DNA from: Fortiea sp. LEGE XX443
Lineage (GTDB): Bacteria; Cyanobacteriota; Cyanobacteriia; Cyanobacteriales; Nostocaceae
NCBI RefSeq assembly: GCF_015206815.1
Contig: NZ_JADEXZ010000043.1
Coordinates: forward strand, 1-50,533
Reading direction: 5' to 3'
Length of the DNA stretch: 50,533 bases
Both the position numbers and the translations under genes were made by a program. The notes under the pieces were generated by a model. It worked only from the letters and a program-made list of their open reading frames with translations. It had not been told where the DNA came from and ran no database searches. Each line of letters starts with the position of its first letter. Positions within the stretch are counted from its first letter, which is position 1. Below, piece after piece: positions 1-9,901 of the stretch.

Positions 1-1503
<1,503 letters not shown>

Positions 1504-1541
1504 GTAGACATCTTTCTTTCATCACTGACAATCGAATTTTT

Positions 1542-1576
1542 AAAAGGCTTTTGTTGAAAAACAAGAGCCTTTTTTC
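1542..1576 (+). terminator. Rho-independent terminator after psbC
   Basis: The arms AAAAGGCTTTTGTT and AACAAGAGCCTTTT pair over 14 bases with one G-T wobble around a short loop, and a T-run follows. It sits 38 bases after the psbC stop. Confidence 0.85.
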
Positions 1577-1688
1577 TTTAATGATTGAGTTATTGGCGCA
1601 TCAAGCAGCGATTTATTTGAGCAAGCTAGACTTAAATTTGGAGAATAAAATATTTATTGCTGATTAAACGGTATTGGAGATCAAAGAA

Positions 1689-2327
1689 ATGGCGATCGCT
1701 AAAAATAGAGCCGACCGTGTGATGCTTTATGATATCAGTTGGCAACAATTTGAAAATCTTCTCAAAGACCTAGGAGAGCATCGAGCCGCACGTATAGCAT
1801 ATGATCGCGGTACGTTGGAAATCATGACACCTTTACCAGAACACGAATATTACAAAGAAGTGATTAGCATAGCAGTTCAAGATATTGCAGAAGAACTAGC
1901 TTTTGACTATGAAAGTTATGGTTCCACAACCTGGAGGCGCGAAAGCCGCATGGCAGGGGTTGAATCTGATAACTGCTTTTATTTCCAGAATGAAGCTGCG
2001 ATTCGGGGTAGGCTGGATTTAGACTTGCAGCGAGACCCACCACCAGATTTAGCATTGGAAATTGATATTACTAGTAAGTCTTTAGATCGTTTTCCTATTT
2101 ATGCCCGTCTGGGAGTTCCTGAACTTTGGTGTTATGACTCTGGTGAATTGAAGATTTATAATTTGCAAGATGGGGAATATGTAGAGTCAGAAATTAGCTT
2201 GGTGTTTCCTAATTTAGCAATTCGAGAACTGCCAAAATTGATTGAACAAAATCGAGAAAATGGCAGACGCGCAACTCGCCAAGCAGTGCGAGAATGGGTA
2301 CGGAGAGGAGGGAAGGTTGAGGAATAA
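1689..2327 (+). CDS. Uma2-family (DUF820) restriction-endonuclease-like protein
   Basis: This belongs to the Uma2/DUF820 family, which is greatly expanded in cyanobacteria and has a PD-(D/E)xK nuclease fold; its biological role is not settled. Visible family features are the N-terminal WQQFENLL helix, the strand IAYDRGTLEIMTP, the acidic motif PPPDLALEID (a likely metal-binding Asp and Glu, followed by TSKS where active members often keep a Lys), and the closing segment YARLGVPELWCYD. I place the start at ATG 1689, not the upstream TTG 1674, because GGAG at 1676-1679 is well spaced for it. The C-terminus is basic and charged. It stands alone; a second, distant member lies at 25128-25790. Confidence 0.85.
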   Translation: MAIAKNRADRVMLYDISWQQFENLLKDLGEHRAARIAYDRGTLEIMTPLPEHEYYKEVISIAVQDIAEELAFDYESYGSTTWRRESRMAGVESDNCFYFQNEAAIRGRLDLDLQRDPPPDLALEIDITSKSLDRFPIYARLGVPELWCYDSGELKIYNLQDGEYVESEISLVFPNLAIRELPKLIEQNRENGRRATRQAVREWVRRGGKVEE

Positions 2328-2351
2328 AAGTATTTATTAGGGTTAAGTTAT

Positions 2352-3188
2352 TTAACTGCCTCCCACATTCATAGCTGCTAAAACAGCTTTTTGGCTAACA
2401 TCTTTGTAAACAGTATCTAAATATTTCATTACCACATCACTAGAAGTTGAATTTGCTAAATCTTCTTCTGTTTTTGCTAAGGGGATTGCTCCTAAAATAT
2501 CTAATACTGTCTCGCTCATGCTAGGTACAATCACTACTAAAGATGAATCTAAAGGCTCGTTATATTCCCAAAAAGAGCTAAGATTTACTGAAGATTGTTT
2601 GTGAGAAATTGGTTGTTGAATATTTGATTTTGCAGTTGTATTTGCTTCAGATTTAGTACCGCGTAAGTTGCGTAAATCGCTGATAATTTGTTCTTTGGTG
2701 CGTCCGCGCAATTGGAATAATACAAACGGGTCTTCGCTGAATCTGTCGCCTAATTGATAGTAAATTGCCCCCACATGTTTACAAGGGTTGACTTTATCTG
2801 GACAAGAACATTTACTGTGAACATCACCTAGAGTAAACGGAAATAGTGAAAGGCCATTAGCAGTAAAAACTTCTTCAATGTTTTGGGGCATTTCACCTGC
2901 TAATAATTTGGCAGCAAATAATGCTCTTTTAGACATTGTTTCAATTACATAGCCCCACTCTTCATCACTAAAAGAGTTAAGAGAAAGCGAAACTGTATAA
3001 GGTTCTGCTTCACTACCTTGTACCTTGGCTAATACTTTCGCGCCTTTGAATTCAATGCTGAGAACATTACCTTGACGTGCATAATTTCTGGCACGTTCTA
3101 ACCGCTTTTTAAAGCGATAAGAATCGAGTAGCTCTAGCCATCTTTGTGACCACCATTCACGGCTTGCTTGTAATGTATAACTAGTCAT
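2352..3188 (-). CDS. SWIM zinc-finger protein
   Basis: The protein has 278 residues. A SWIM zinc-finger signature, CxC-x6-CxH, is clear: Cys127, Cys129, Cys136 and His138 (motif CSCPDKVNPCKH). SWIM domains bind DNA or protein, and in bacteria these proteins usually sit next to a SNF2/Rad54-type helicase. The N-terminal WWSQRWLELLDSYRFKKRLERARNYARQG is typical of the bacterial SWIM family. Residues 170-215 look like a flexible linker, and the C-terminal part is unrecognised. No helicase lies nearby, so its partner would have to be encoded elsewhere. It converges on the Uma2 gene, with only 24 bases between the stops. Confidence 0.85.
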   Translation of the reverse strand: MTSYTLQASREWWSQRWLELLDSYRFKKRLERARNYARQGNVLSIEFKGAKVLAKVQGSEAEPYTVSLSLNSFSDEEWGYVIETMSKRALFAAKLLAGEMPQNIEEVFTANGLSLFPFTLGDVHSKCSCPDKVNPCKHVGAIYYQLGDRFSEDPFVLFQLRGRTKEQIISDLRNLRGTKSEANTTAKSNIQQPISHKQSSVNLSSFWEYNEPLDSSLVVIVPSMSETVLDILGAIPLAKTEEDLANSTSSDVVMKYLDTVYKDVSQKAVLAAMNVGGS

Positions 3189-3338
3189 ATTGCTTGCCTT
3201 CTGGTATCTGATGTGCTAGAGACTTATTATACGCGATGTGCAACTTATTGTTTCGTTACATAAGTCAGGTGTGTGAAAGATTAAAAACAAAATTCCCATA
3301 CAAACCCCTCTGCGTTCTAATATGTCTGACTCTCGTAG

Positions 3339-3557
3339 TCAATCTTCAGTTCGATTAATGCAACGCTTCGTCGCCTAATTGAAACAGTCATTGGTCAATT
3401 AGTTGAGAGATTTCATCTAGATAAAATTCGAGCTAGAGATATGTGGCATCTTACCAGTCGTCTCAGTCGCCAGATTTTAGCTCATACTGTCTGTTTCTGG
3501 CTTAATCGCCACAATTGTGACCCTCTTCAGTTCGACGATCTTGTTACAGAATCTTAA
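3339..3557 (+). pseudogene. Transposase remnant, C-terminal fragment (IS982-like)
   Basis: An open frame without a start codon reads SSINATLRRLIETVIGQL and then WHLTSRLSRQILAHTVCFWLN before a TAA stop. The RRxIETVIGQL block and the final helix look like the C-terminal end of an IS982-type DDE transposase, with the catalytic Glu in IET. The N-terminal two thirds and the element ends are missing. A TAG lies in frame just upstream (3336-3338). Family assignment is from memory of motifs only. It fills most of the gap between the SWIM gene and the next gene. Confidence 0.6.
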
Positions 3558-3580
3558 GTCATACTTGGCGTTATCTCATA

Positions 3581-4603
3581 TCATTTGATAATAATTTGAT
3601 TACGCCCTTTTGCCTTGGCTGTGTAAAGTGCTTTATCAGCCGCCACGATTAAATCTGAAGGAGAAGATTCCCATGTAGGAATCAAGGTAGCAACTCCTAT
3701 ACTCAAAGTGACATACTCATTCACAACAGAAGCGTCATGAACAATTTGTAAATTTTTGACACCAGCTTGCATGGCTGTAGCTACATAAAATGCACCAGAG
3801 GCATGGGTATTTGGCATAATTACAGCAAATTCTTCACCACCGTAACGCGCTACTAAATCGTGATGTTTTTGTGCTTTCTGGCTCAAAACAGTACCTACCT
3901 TTTGCAAACAAACATCTCCAGCCGGATGACCATATTGATCGTTATAAAATTTAAAATAATCAATATCACATAAAATTAGTGATAGAGGTGATTCTTCCTG
4001 TGCCAGATTAATCCATTGTGTAGTGAGATATTCATCAAAACGACGGCGATTAGCAAGACCCGTTAAGCCATCAACATTAGCAAGTTGCTGTAAAGCTAGA
4101 TTTGCTGCCTCTAATTGCTTGTATACTTGAGCTTGCTGTAGCAGGCGACGTAAACGCTGGCGCAAAACAGCCCAATGAATTGGCTTGGTAACATAATCAG
4201 ATGCTCCTGCTTCAAAGGCACGGTCTACAGACTCGGCATCATCCAAACTGGTAATCATTAATATTGGAGTGCGCTCCCATAGTTTAGAAATGACAGTGTT
4301 GCCTGAAGCAGAGTCAGTATCAAGATTTGCTAGTGCCGACATAAGATTATTTCTGGCAATTTGGAGCAAGTGCTTACAGCAAGTAAAGCCATCCATTACG
4401 GGCATGATTGCATCTAGTAACACTATGTCTGGTTTGACAGTCTCATAAGCGTCTAAACACTGCTTACCATCCGTAACCTCAACAACTCGATAGCCTTCTT
4501 GTTCCATAGCTTCACGCAACAGCACGCGGATGGTCTTGTCATCATCAGCCACCAAAATTACTGGAGGTTGTTTAGGAAGAGAAAATGGGCTTATGCCTGA
4601 CAT
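3581..4603 (-). CDS. Response regulator with GGDEF diguanylate cyclase domain
   Basis: A receiver domain (about residues 14-150: acidic pair DDD at 20-22, phospho-acceptor Asp64, Lys140) is joined by a coiled linker to a GGDEF domain with the active motif RYGGEEF (GGEEF at 255-259). It should make cyclic di-GMP under control of an unknown sensor kinase. Two oddities stand out. The receiver has about 25 extra residues between helix 3 and strand 4 (near 83-107). The product-inhibition I-site, RxxD in most active cyclases, reads KHHD at 246-249. I start at ATG 4603; a longer frame reaches 4723, but its 40 extra residues look non-coding. Confidence 0.9.
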   Translation of the reverse strand: MSGISPFSLPKQPPVILVADDDKTIRVLLREAMEQEGYRVVEVTDGKQCLDAYETVKPDIVLLDAIMPVMDGFTCCKHLLQIARNNLMSALANLDTDSASGNTVISKLWERTPILMITSLDDAESVDRAFEAGASDYVTKPIHWAVLRQRLRRLLQQAQVYKQLEAANLALQQLANVDGLTGLANRRRFDEYLTTQWINLAQEESPLSLILCDIDYFKFYNDQYGHPAGDVCLQKVGTVLSQKAQKHHDLVARYGGEEFAVIMPNTHASGAFYVATAMQAGVKNLQIVHDASVVNEYVTLSIGVATLIPTWESSPSDLIVAADKALYTAKAKGRNQIIIK

Positions 4604-5565
4604 GAATTGCGTTCCACAGAATAATGAAAGTATCGGTGAGGGGTAAACTTGAGAAAACCTGAACAACAGAACTAAACTGTCTATGGGCAAGATTTTGTAA
4701 CAGTAAATCCTACTAAAAGGCATACTGGCTTAAAATTCATACCCTTACAACAAGTTGAATGTGAAGCAATGGTTTGCTTTGGATATGATGTCTGAATTAC
4801 CTGTTGAGTGAATGCTTGTTAGCACCAATCTCTGATTTAATAATCTATGTGACTGAAGATTGAGACTGCGACTGCGATCGCATAATAGTTCAAGCCAAGC
4901 CATAATATGTAGTAGCAAGCTGTCTGTCTGCACTATCAAATTTTTTTGGACAAGAGAATATTTAATGAGCTTCAGCAAAGAAAAATTCAGATAACTAGGT
5001 TTCATAGACAATTTACTCAAAAGGCAACAGCAATTTTTAGTTGTCTAGTTCTGGTTTTAGGAAGAAATCTTATGTTTATGTTTCCCTGGTGATAAAGTGT
5101 AATTACTATTTTGAGCAAAACTTTAAATCTACACCATACTTATTAAGTTATAAAGTTACTTTAGGCACATACTGAGTAAATTTTTCGCAATTACCAAGTG
5201 ATGTAGAGAAACGAGAAACCTAAATCTGACAATCACTAGACTGTCTTTTATTTATATCTATTGCTAAACTTTACCCATTTTAATTGAAGGGTAATTACAT
5301 AAATTACATGATGTTAATATCAAGCTATATAATAAACTTTATTGTTTAAAGACCAATTGACTATAGAGTTAAGTAAAATTCCTGATTGAAGTCTAAGCAA
5401 CTCATCTGCACTAAAAAAATAGGTGAAACTTTCAAAAAATTACTAATTTCCTGTCTAAAATATATAGATATAGAGGCACAATTGAGGAAAAAGCAATTTT
5501 TTTATAAAGTGTCTTTAATATCTAACTTTTTCTTAAAACAAATTTAAATTAAGCAAAATGTACCA
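4604..5565. other. Long AT-rich intergenic region, no gene seen
   Basis: I find no convincing gene here. A 91-codon minus-strand frame at 4745-5020 has no recognisable motif or ribosome-binding site. The stretch is AT-rich and lies between divergent genes, so it should hold promoters for both the REC-GGDEF gene and the gene at 5566, but I cannot assign boxes with confidence. Confidence 0.5.
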
Positions 5566-5826
5566 ATGCCAGACTCTTTAATGTATCAACAAGATAATTT
5601 TGTTGTGTTAGAAACTAATCAACCAGAACAGTTTTTTACAGCCTTAGAATTATTAGAAAAGCTGAAGACAACTTTACAAGCAATAAATCTTCAGGATTTA
5701 CCCCCAGAGTTACAAAATATTGACTCGTTGGAAGGTAAAGCCCAACATCTCATCGATACTAGTTGTGAGTTGGATATCGGGGCTGGACAATATTTGCAGT
5801 GGTATGCAGTGCGTTTAGAAAAGTGA
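5566..5826 (+). CDS. CRR7-like small protein (DUF3571)
   Basis: The protein has 86 residues. The start (MPDSLMYQQDNFVVLETNQPEQF), the middle ELLEKLK and the end YLQWYAVRLEK match my memory of the cyanobacterial/plant CRR7 family (chlororespiratory reduction 7, formerly DUF3571). In plants CRR7 is a stromal factor for assembly of the chloroplast NDH complex; the cyanobacterial role is less clear. No signal peptide or membrane segment is present. No clear Shine-Dalgarno site precedes the ATG. The family assignment is recalled, not computed. Confidence 0.7.
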   Translation: MPDSLMYQQDNFVVLETNQPEQFFTALELLEKLKTTLQAINLQDLPPELQNIDSLEGKAQHLIDTSCELDIGAGQYLQWYAVRLEK

Positions 5827-5839
5827 TTTTTAGTCAAGG

Positions 5840-5931
5840 GTCAATAGTCCAAAGTCAAGAATCAATAGAAATTCTCTTAACTGAACCATATTGCTTTAGA
5901 CTCATTAGACCATTGACCATTGACTATTGAC
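5840..5931. repeat. Inverted repeat with heptamer-type repeats between convergent genes
   Basis: GTCAATAGTC at 5840-5849 is matched by its exact reverse complement at 5922-5931. Between and around them are degenerate copies of GTCAA/TTGAC units, typical of Nostoc short repeated sequences. The right arm overlaps the stop codon of the gene at 5924-6469. It may serve as a two-way terminator for the converging genes, though it lacks a clear T-run. Confidence 0.6.
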
Positions 5932-6469
5932 TACTAACTAACGCTAATTCAATTTTATCTTCGGCTGGTTGGCTAATTTTAACCTCCACTCCAGGACCGA
6001 AATAGCTAGTCATTTTTTCTTGTTTTTCTTGCCAAATATTAATTGATATCAAAGGAGAATCAAATTCTAAAATTAGTGCGTAAGCGCCATTAGCGTCCTC
6101 TTCTCGTAAACCTGTAACTGTTGGTCTTTCATCATCAGAGGGACTAAGACCTAAGTAAGACAGTGCGCCATCTAAGTGAGCATCTTGACCGTAGCAATAC
6201 CGGGTGATGTCTTTACGGATTTTATTTTGAGTTACAGTTGCTTGCTGTTCCCGCAGTGACAATACTGGAGGTGCTGTAGCTTGGCTGAAGGGTATTGGTT
6301 TAAGTTCATTGGCTTTAAGTGCCAATCCTCCCAACAATAGAGGAAAACCGTAAAAAAAGCCTACAAGATTGAGTGTGGCATTGTTAGCACCATAGGCTAT
6401 GAAGCCGACGATGGTTAATATGCTACCAACGGTTAAACCTAAAGTTCCCAAAGAGATTTGGCGTAACAT
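5924..6469 (-). CDS. DUF2854 membrane protein
   Basis: The 181-residue protein has two N-terminal hydrophobic segments (about 7-29 and 34-50) followed by a soluble part. The GLTVGSILTIVGFIAYGANNATLNLVGFFYG region and the motif CYGQDAHLDGALSYLGLSP are characteristic of the DUF2854 family, found in cyanobacteria and chloroplasts and thought to sit in thylakoid or plasma membrane. Function is unknown. Its 3' end is built into the short repeats that separate it from the convergent CRR7-like gene. Confidence 0.8.
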   Translation of the reverse strand: MLRQISLGTLGLTVGSILTIVGFIAYGANNATLNLVGFFYGFPLLLGGLALKANELKPIPFSQATAPPVLSLREQQATVTQNKIRKDITRYCYGQDAHLDGALSYLGLSPSDDERPTVTGLREEDANGAYALILEFDSPLISINIWQEKQEKMTSYFGPGVEVKISQPAEDKIELALVSSQ

Positions 6470-6681
6470 GAGATGAAGATAATATCTATTAACACATTAG
6501 TTTTATTATCATCGGCTATGTGTAACAGATTAGGGAAGCCCAAGCACGTAAAAATCTAGTTTGTCGATTATTCACAACTCATGTAGTCAGATACTTGACA
6601 AGTTTTAGCTGTTTGATCGAGCTTTACCCTGTTTTGCGTTAACTTTAAACTGGATTATAGTTAACAATTTGCAAACAAACA

Positions 6682-6864
6682 ATGGATTTACAAACTATAA
6701 AAGAGCGAATTGCCGCAGTTCAAAGCAAACGTGACTACCTTTTGAGCCTCTTAGAACAGCCAAATTTGGGAACTTTGAGAGTGGATGTTAATCAGGCGTT
6801 GGAAGAGCTAGATGACTTAATTGATGAATATAGACGTACTATTCCAGAAACAGGCCATAATTAA
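6682..6864 (+). CDS. Small hypothetical protein, helical
   Basis: A 60-residue acidic protein, MDLQTIKERIAAVQSKRDYL at the start and ALEELDDLIDEYRRTIPET near the end. It is predicted to form two helices, perhaps a hairpin, with no signal peptide or Cys. I do not recognise a family. Support for coding is the balanced composition, the heptad-like leucines and a hairpin terminator 16 bases after the stop. No strong ribosome-binding site precedes the ATG. Confidence 0.6.
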   Translation: MDLQTIKERIAAVQSKRDYLLSLLEQPNLGTLRVDVNQALEELDDLIDEYRRTIPETGHN

Positions 6865-6879
6865 CCTGTACTAAAAACT

Positions 6880-6917
6880 GCGTCGGTATCTCTCATAATT
6901 GGGAGTTATGCCGACGC
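6880..6917. terminator. Hairpin between convergent genes
   Basis: GCGTCGG (6880-6886) pairs with CCGACGC (6911-6917), with more partial pairing inside. It lies just after the gene at 6682 and about 45 bases beyond the stop of the converging receiver gene. The T-run is weak, so termination is a moderate inference. Confidence 0.55.
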
Positions 6918-6962
6918 TTCTAAATAATAGAACATTACCAAATCTCCAAAACTGAGCCAAAC

Positions 6963-7388
6963 CTAAGTCAATCTGCCAGTAATTTCGCTATCTCCGCCAC
7001 GGTGTCCTAATTGTTTGACCACAGCTATGAGTTCAGTTGTCGATACATCTTTCTTGCAAAAATCATCAAAGTTAGCCATTCCCGTTGCGCGTGGAGAATT
7101 AGCATCTTCTACAGAGGAGTAAGCAAGTATTTGAGTGTGGGGAGAGATAGCTTTAATTAGACTAGAAGCACTCCAACCATCCATAATGGGCATCTGTAAA
7201 TCTAGAACAATTACATCAGGCTGGCAGCGTTTAACCATTTCTATAGCTTCTTGACCGTTACTAGCTAACCCGACAACTTGAATATTCTCTTGGCAAGAAA
7301 AAGCTAATTGTAGGGTTAAGCGAGTCAGTTCGTGGTCATCAACTACTAAAACGCGTAACGAAGAAGACTCACAGGAGAGCATTAACAT
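6963..7388 (-). CDS. Single-domain response regulator (receiver only)
   Basis: The 141-residue protein contains only a CheY-like receiver. Seen are the acidic pair VVDDHE (17-18), the phospho-acceptor Asp63 in VLDLQMP, Ser91-Ser92 at the end of strand 4, and Lys113 in FCKKD. The sequence is closer to NarL/FixJ-type receivers (LRVLVVDDHELTR), but no HTH output domain follows. It probably relays phosphate or acts through protein contacts. No kinase is adjacent. Start at M1 or M3 (MLS) cannot be decided. Confidence 0.88.
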   Translation of the reverse strand: MLMLSCESSSLRVLVVDDHELTRLTLQLAFSCQENIQVVGLASNGQEAIEMVKRCQPDVIVLDLQMPIMDGWSASSLIKAISPHTQILAYSSVEDANSPRATGMANFDDFCKKDVSTTELIAVVKQLGHRGGDSEITGRLT

Positions 7389-7554
7389 TCAAGGGAAATA
7401 AAAAATTAGTGACAACAATGCTTATAGTTTATGAGAGCAAGTACCGACAATTACTCTATCTTATGGTTGAATAATTGTTGTTTACTCACCCAATTCATCT
7501 AAATAAAATGTCGAAGAATTAAACTTTGCTAAAAAAAAATCAAATTTTTACTAG

Positions 7555-9762
7555 TTACTCAGTATAAGAAAGACTCTTCTTTGAATCTAGCAAATTCGTA
7601 GTCACACCTGTAGAACGCAGTGCCATATTCATCAGAGTTATTTGTGAACTAGCTTCTGGGCAATCATCACCAGGACGGCGTTGAATGTAACTACCATCAG
7701 CTTGCAATTCCCAGGCTTGACGGTTATCCGCCAGCATAATTCCGAGGATTTCTTGCAAATCTTTAGCAATATCTGTATCTTTAATTGGGGTGATTACTTC
7801 TACTCGTCGATCTAGGTTGCGACGCATCCAGTCAGCGCTACCAATGTAAATCTCTTCCTGGGCATTATTGTAGAAATAATAGATGCGGGAGTGTTCTAAA
7901 AAGCGACCAATAATACTGATTACTCGAATATTTTCACTAATATCTTTGAGTGCTGGACGCAAACAGCAAATCCCTCGAATAATGAGATCAATTTGCACGC
8001 CAGCGCGGGAAGCTTCGTACAAAGTGGTAATGATTTGGGGATCGACAAGGGAATTCATTTTAGCAACAATGCGTCCAGAAAATCCGTTTTGAACATTTTC
8101 AATTTCGCGCTGGATTAATGCCAAAAAGCGATCGCGCATATTCACAGGCGCAACCAATAATTCCTGGTAGGATTTTTGCCGGGAATAACCAGTCAAAAAA
8201 TTAAATACCTCTGTAATATCAGCGCCTAATTCTTCACGACAACTAAACAATCCTAAATCGGTATATAGCCGTGCAGTTTTTGGATTATAGTTGCCAGTGC
8301 CAATGTGTACATAGCGGCGCATCCGGTCTTTTTCACGCCGCACTACTAGGATGGTTTTGCAATGGGTTTTCAAACCAACCAATCCATAAACAACATGCAC
8401 TCCTACTCTTTCTAAACGTCTTGCCCAGTAAATATTATTCTCTTCATCAAACCTTGCCTTTAATTCCACCAAAACAGACACCTGTTTACCATTTTCAGCT
8501 GCCGCAATTAAGGCGTTAACTATGGGCGAGTCGCCGGAAGTCCGGTAAAGAGACATCTTGATGGCTAGTACATTTGGGTCATGGGCTGCGTCAGTGATAA
8601 AACGCACCACTGTTGCTGAAAAGGATTGATAGGGATGATGGACAAATAAATCTTTTTCACGAATCACCGCAAAAAAATCCTTGCCTTCCTCCATCTCCAT
8701 GACATCTTCATCTACAGTTGGTGCGCGCAGTCTTTGCAGGCGGAGAGGTACAACAGACTGACGAGGAGGGTCTTTGAGTTCTGGTAATGGTAAGGCCATA
8801 AAGTACATCAAGTCCCGCAGACCCAATAAACCATCTAATTCGTAAACATCGCTGTCTGTTAAATCCAAATCTTGTAACAACCTTGCACGTATTGGTTCTG
8901 GAGTCTGGGATTGAATTTCTATTCTGACTGGATTACCACCGATGCGGCGTTTACGTAGTTCTTGTTCAATAGCTAAGAGCAGGTCATCTGCTTCATCTTC
9001 TGCTAATGTTATGTCAGCATCGCGGGTAATGCGGAAGGGATGATATTCCTGGATATTCATACCGGGAAACAAGGCATCTAAATTGTGTGCGATCGCTTGT
9101 TCTAAAGGTACACCTGTCCAGTTGGCTGGTTGTCCATTTTCTTGAATGCCTAACTCTGTTGGTAAAGGTAAAAATCGCGGCAGAACATTGGGGACTTTGA
9201 CTCTGGCAAAAAGTTCTTCTTCTGTATCTGGGTTTTTGACTACAACTGCTAAATTCAGGCTGAGATTGGAAATGTAGGGAAAAGGATGGCTAGGATCAAC
9301 AGCTAAAGGAGTCAAAACTGGAAAAATTTGTTCTTTAAAATAGTTGTCTAAATGAGTCCGCTGTCTTTGATTGAGATTAATATAATCCAGAATATGAATA
9401 CCGTGACTTGCAAGTAGTGGACGCAGAACCTCATCAAAATGTTGATGCTGTTTAGCTACTTGTGGGCTAAGATTCAACCGAATATCATCTAATTGTTGTT
9501 GCGGCGTGCGACCATCGGGAGTTAATAGAGTTACTTTTGCCTCTACCTGTTGCTTGAGGGCTGCAACCCGCACCATGAAGAATTCATCTAAATTAGAACT
9601 AAAGATTGCTAAAAACTTGAGCCTTTCTAATAGCGGTGTGCGTGAATCGCAGGCTTCGTGCAGTACTCTTTGATTAAATTCCAGCCAGCTTAACTCTCGG
9701 TTGAGGTAGTATTGTGGATCGTTCAAATTAATAGGATTGGCACTCTTTTTAGATTTCGGCAT
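7555..9762 (-). CDS. ppk1: Polyphosphate kinase 1
   Basis: PPK1 reversibly moves the gamma phosphate of ATP onto polyphosphate chains, the main phosphate store of cyanobacteria. The 735-residue length is full. Seen in order are the N-terminal domain (YLNRELSWLEFNQRVL), the head domain, and two phospholipase-D-like catalytic domains. His467 in GLKTHCKT matches the phosphorylated His435 of the E. coli enzyme, His486 lies in YVHIGTGNYN, and His623 in LEHSRIYYFYN matches E. coli His592. IGSADWMRRNLDRRVEV closes the active site. It is a single gene with no exopolyphosphatase beside it. Confidence 0.98.
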   Translation of the reverse strand: MPKSKKSANPINLNDPQYYLNRELSWLEFNQRVLHEACDSRTPLLERLKFLAIFSSNLDEFFMVRVAALKQQVEAKVTLLTPDGRTPQQQLDDIRLNLSPQVAKQHQHFDEVLRPLLASHGIHILDYINLNQRQRTHLDNYFKEQIFPVLTPLAVDPSHPFPYISNLSLNLAVVVKNPDTEEELFARVKVPNVLPRFLPLPTELGIQENGQPANWTGVPLEQAIAHNLDALFPGMNIQEYHPFRITRDADITLAEDEADDLLLAIEQELRKRRIGGNPVRIEIQSQTPEPIRARLLQDLDLTDSDVYELDGLLGLRDLMYFMALPLPELKDPPRQSVVPLRLQRLRAPTVDEDVMEMEEGKDFFAVIREKDLFVHHPYQSFSATVVRFITDAAHDPNVLAIKMSLYRTSGDSPIVNALIAAAENGKQVSVLVELKARFDEENNIYWARRLERVGVHVVYGLVGLKTHCKTILVVRREKDRMRRYVHIGTGNYNPKTARLYTDLGLFSCREELGADITEVFNFLTGYSRQKSYQELLVAPVNMRDRFLALIQREIENVQNGFSGRIVAKMNSLVDPQIITTLYEASRAGVQIDLIIRGICCLRPALKDISENIRVISIIGRFLEHSRIYYFYNNAQEEIYIGSADWMRRNLDRRVEVITPIKDTDIAKDLQEILGIMLADNRQAWELQADGSYIQRRPGDDCPEASSQITLMNMALRSTGVTTNLLDSKKSLSYTE

Positions 9763-9901
9763 GACGATCTTTGGGTAGCCAGAGGTAGCCCACAGGACTG
9801 GAGAACAATAAACATATTAGTAGAAATAGGAGATCCACGAGAAGCGGCTTTTTTACAAAAGTCACTTTGCTTAGAGAAAATATTCTAAATGTCAGAAAAC
9901 T

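Noticed and set aside
1674-1688. Upstream TTG start for the first Uma2 gene
   Set aside because: The GGAG at 1676-1679 is placed to serve ATG 1689 and would lie inside the gene if TTG were used.
4745-5020. 91-codon minus-strand reading frame
   Set aside because: No motif, no ribosome-binding site, odd Leu/Ser-rich composition, and it lies in AT-rich intergenic DNA.
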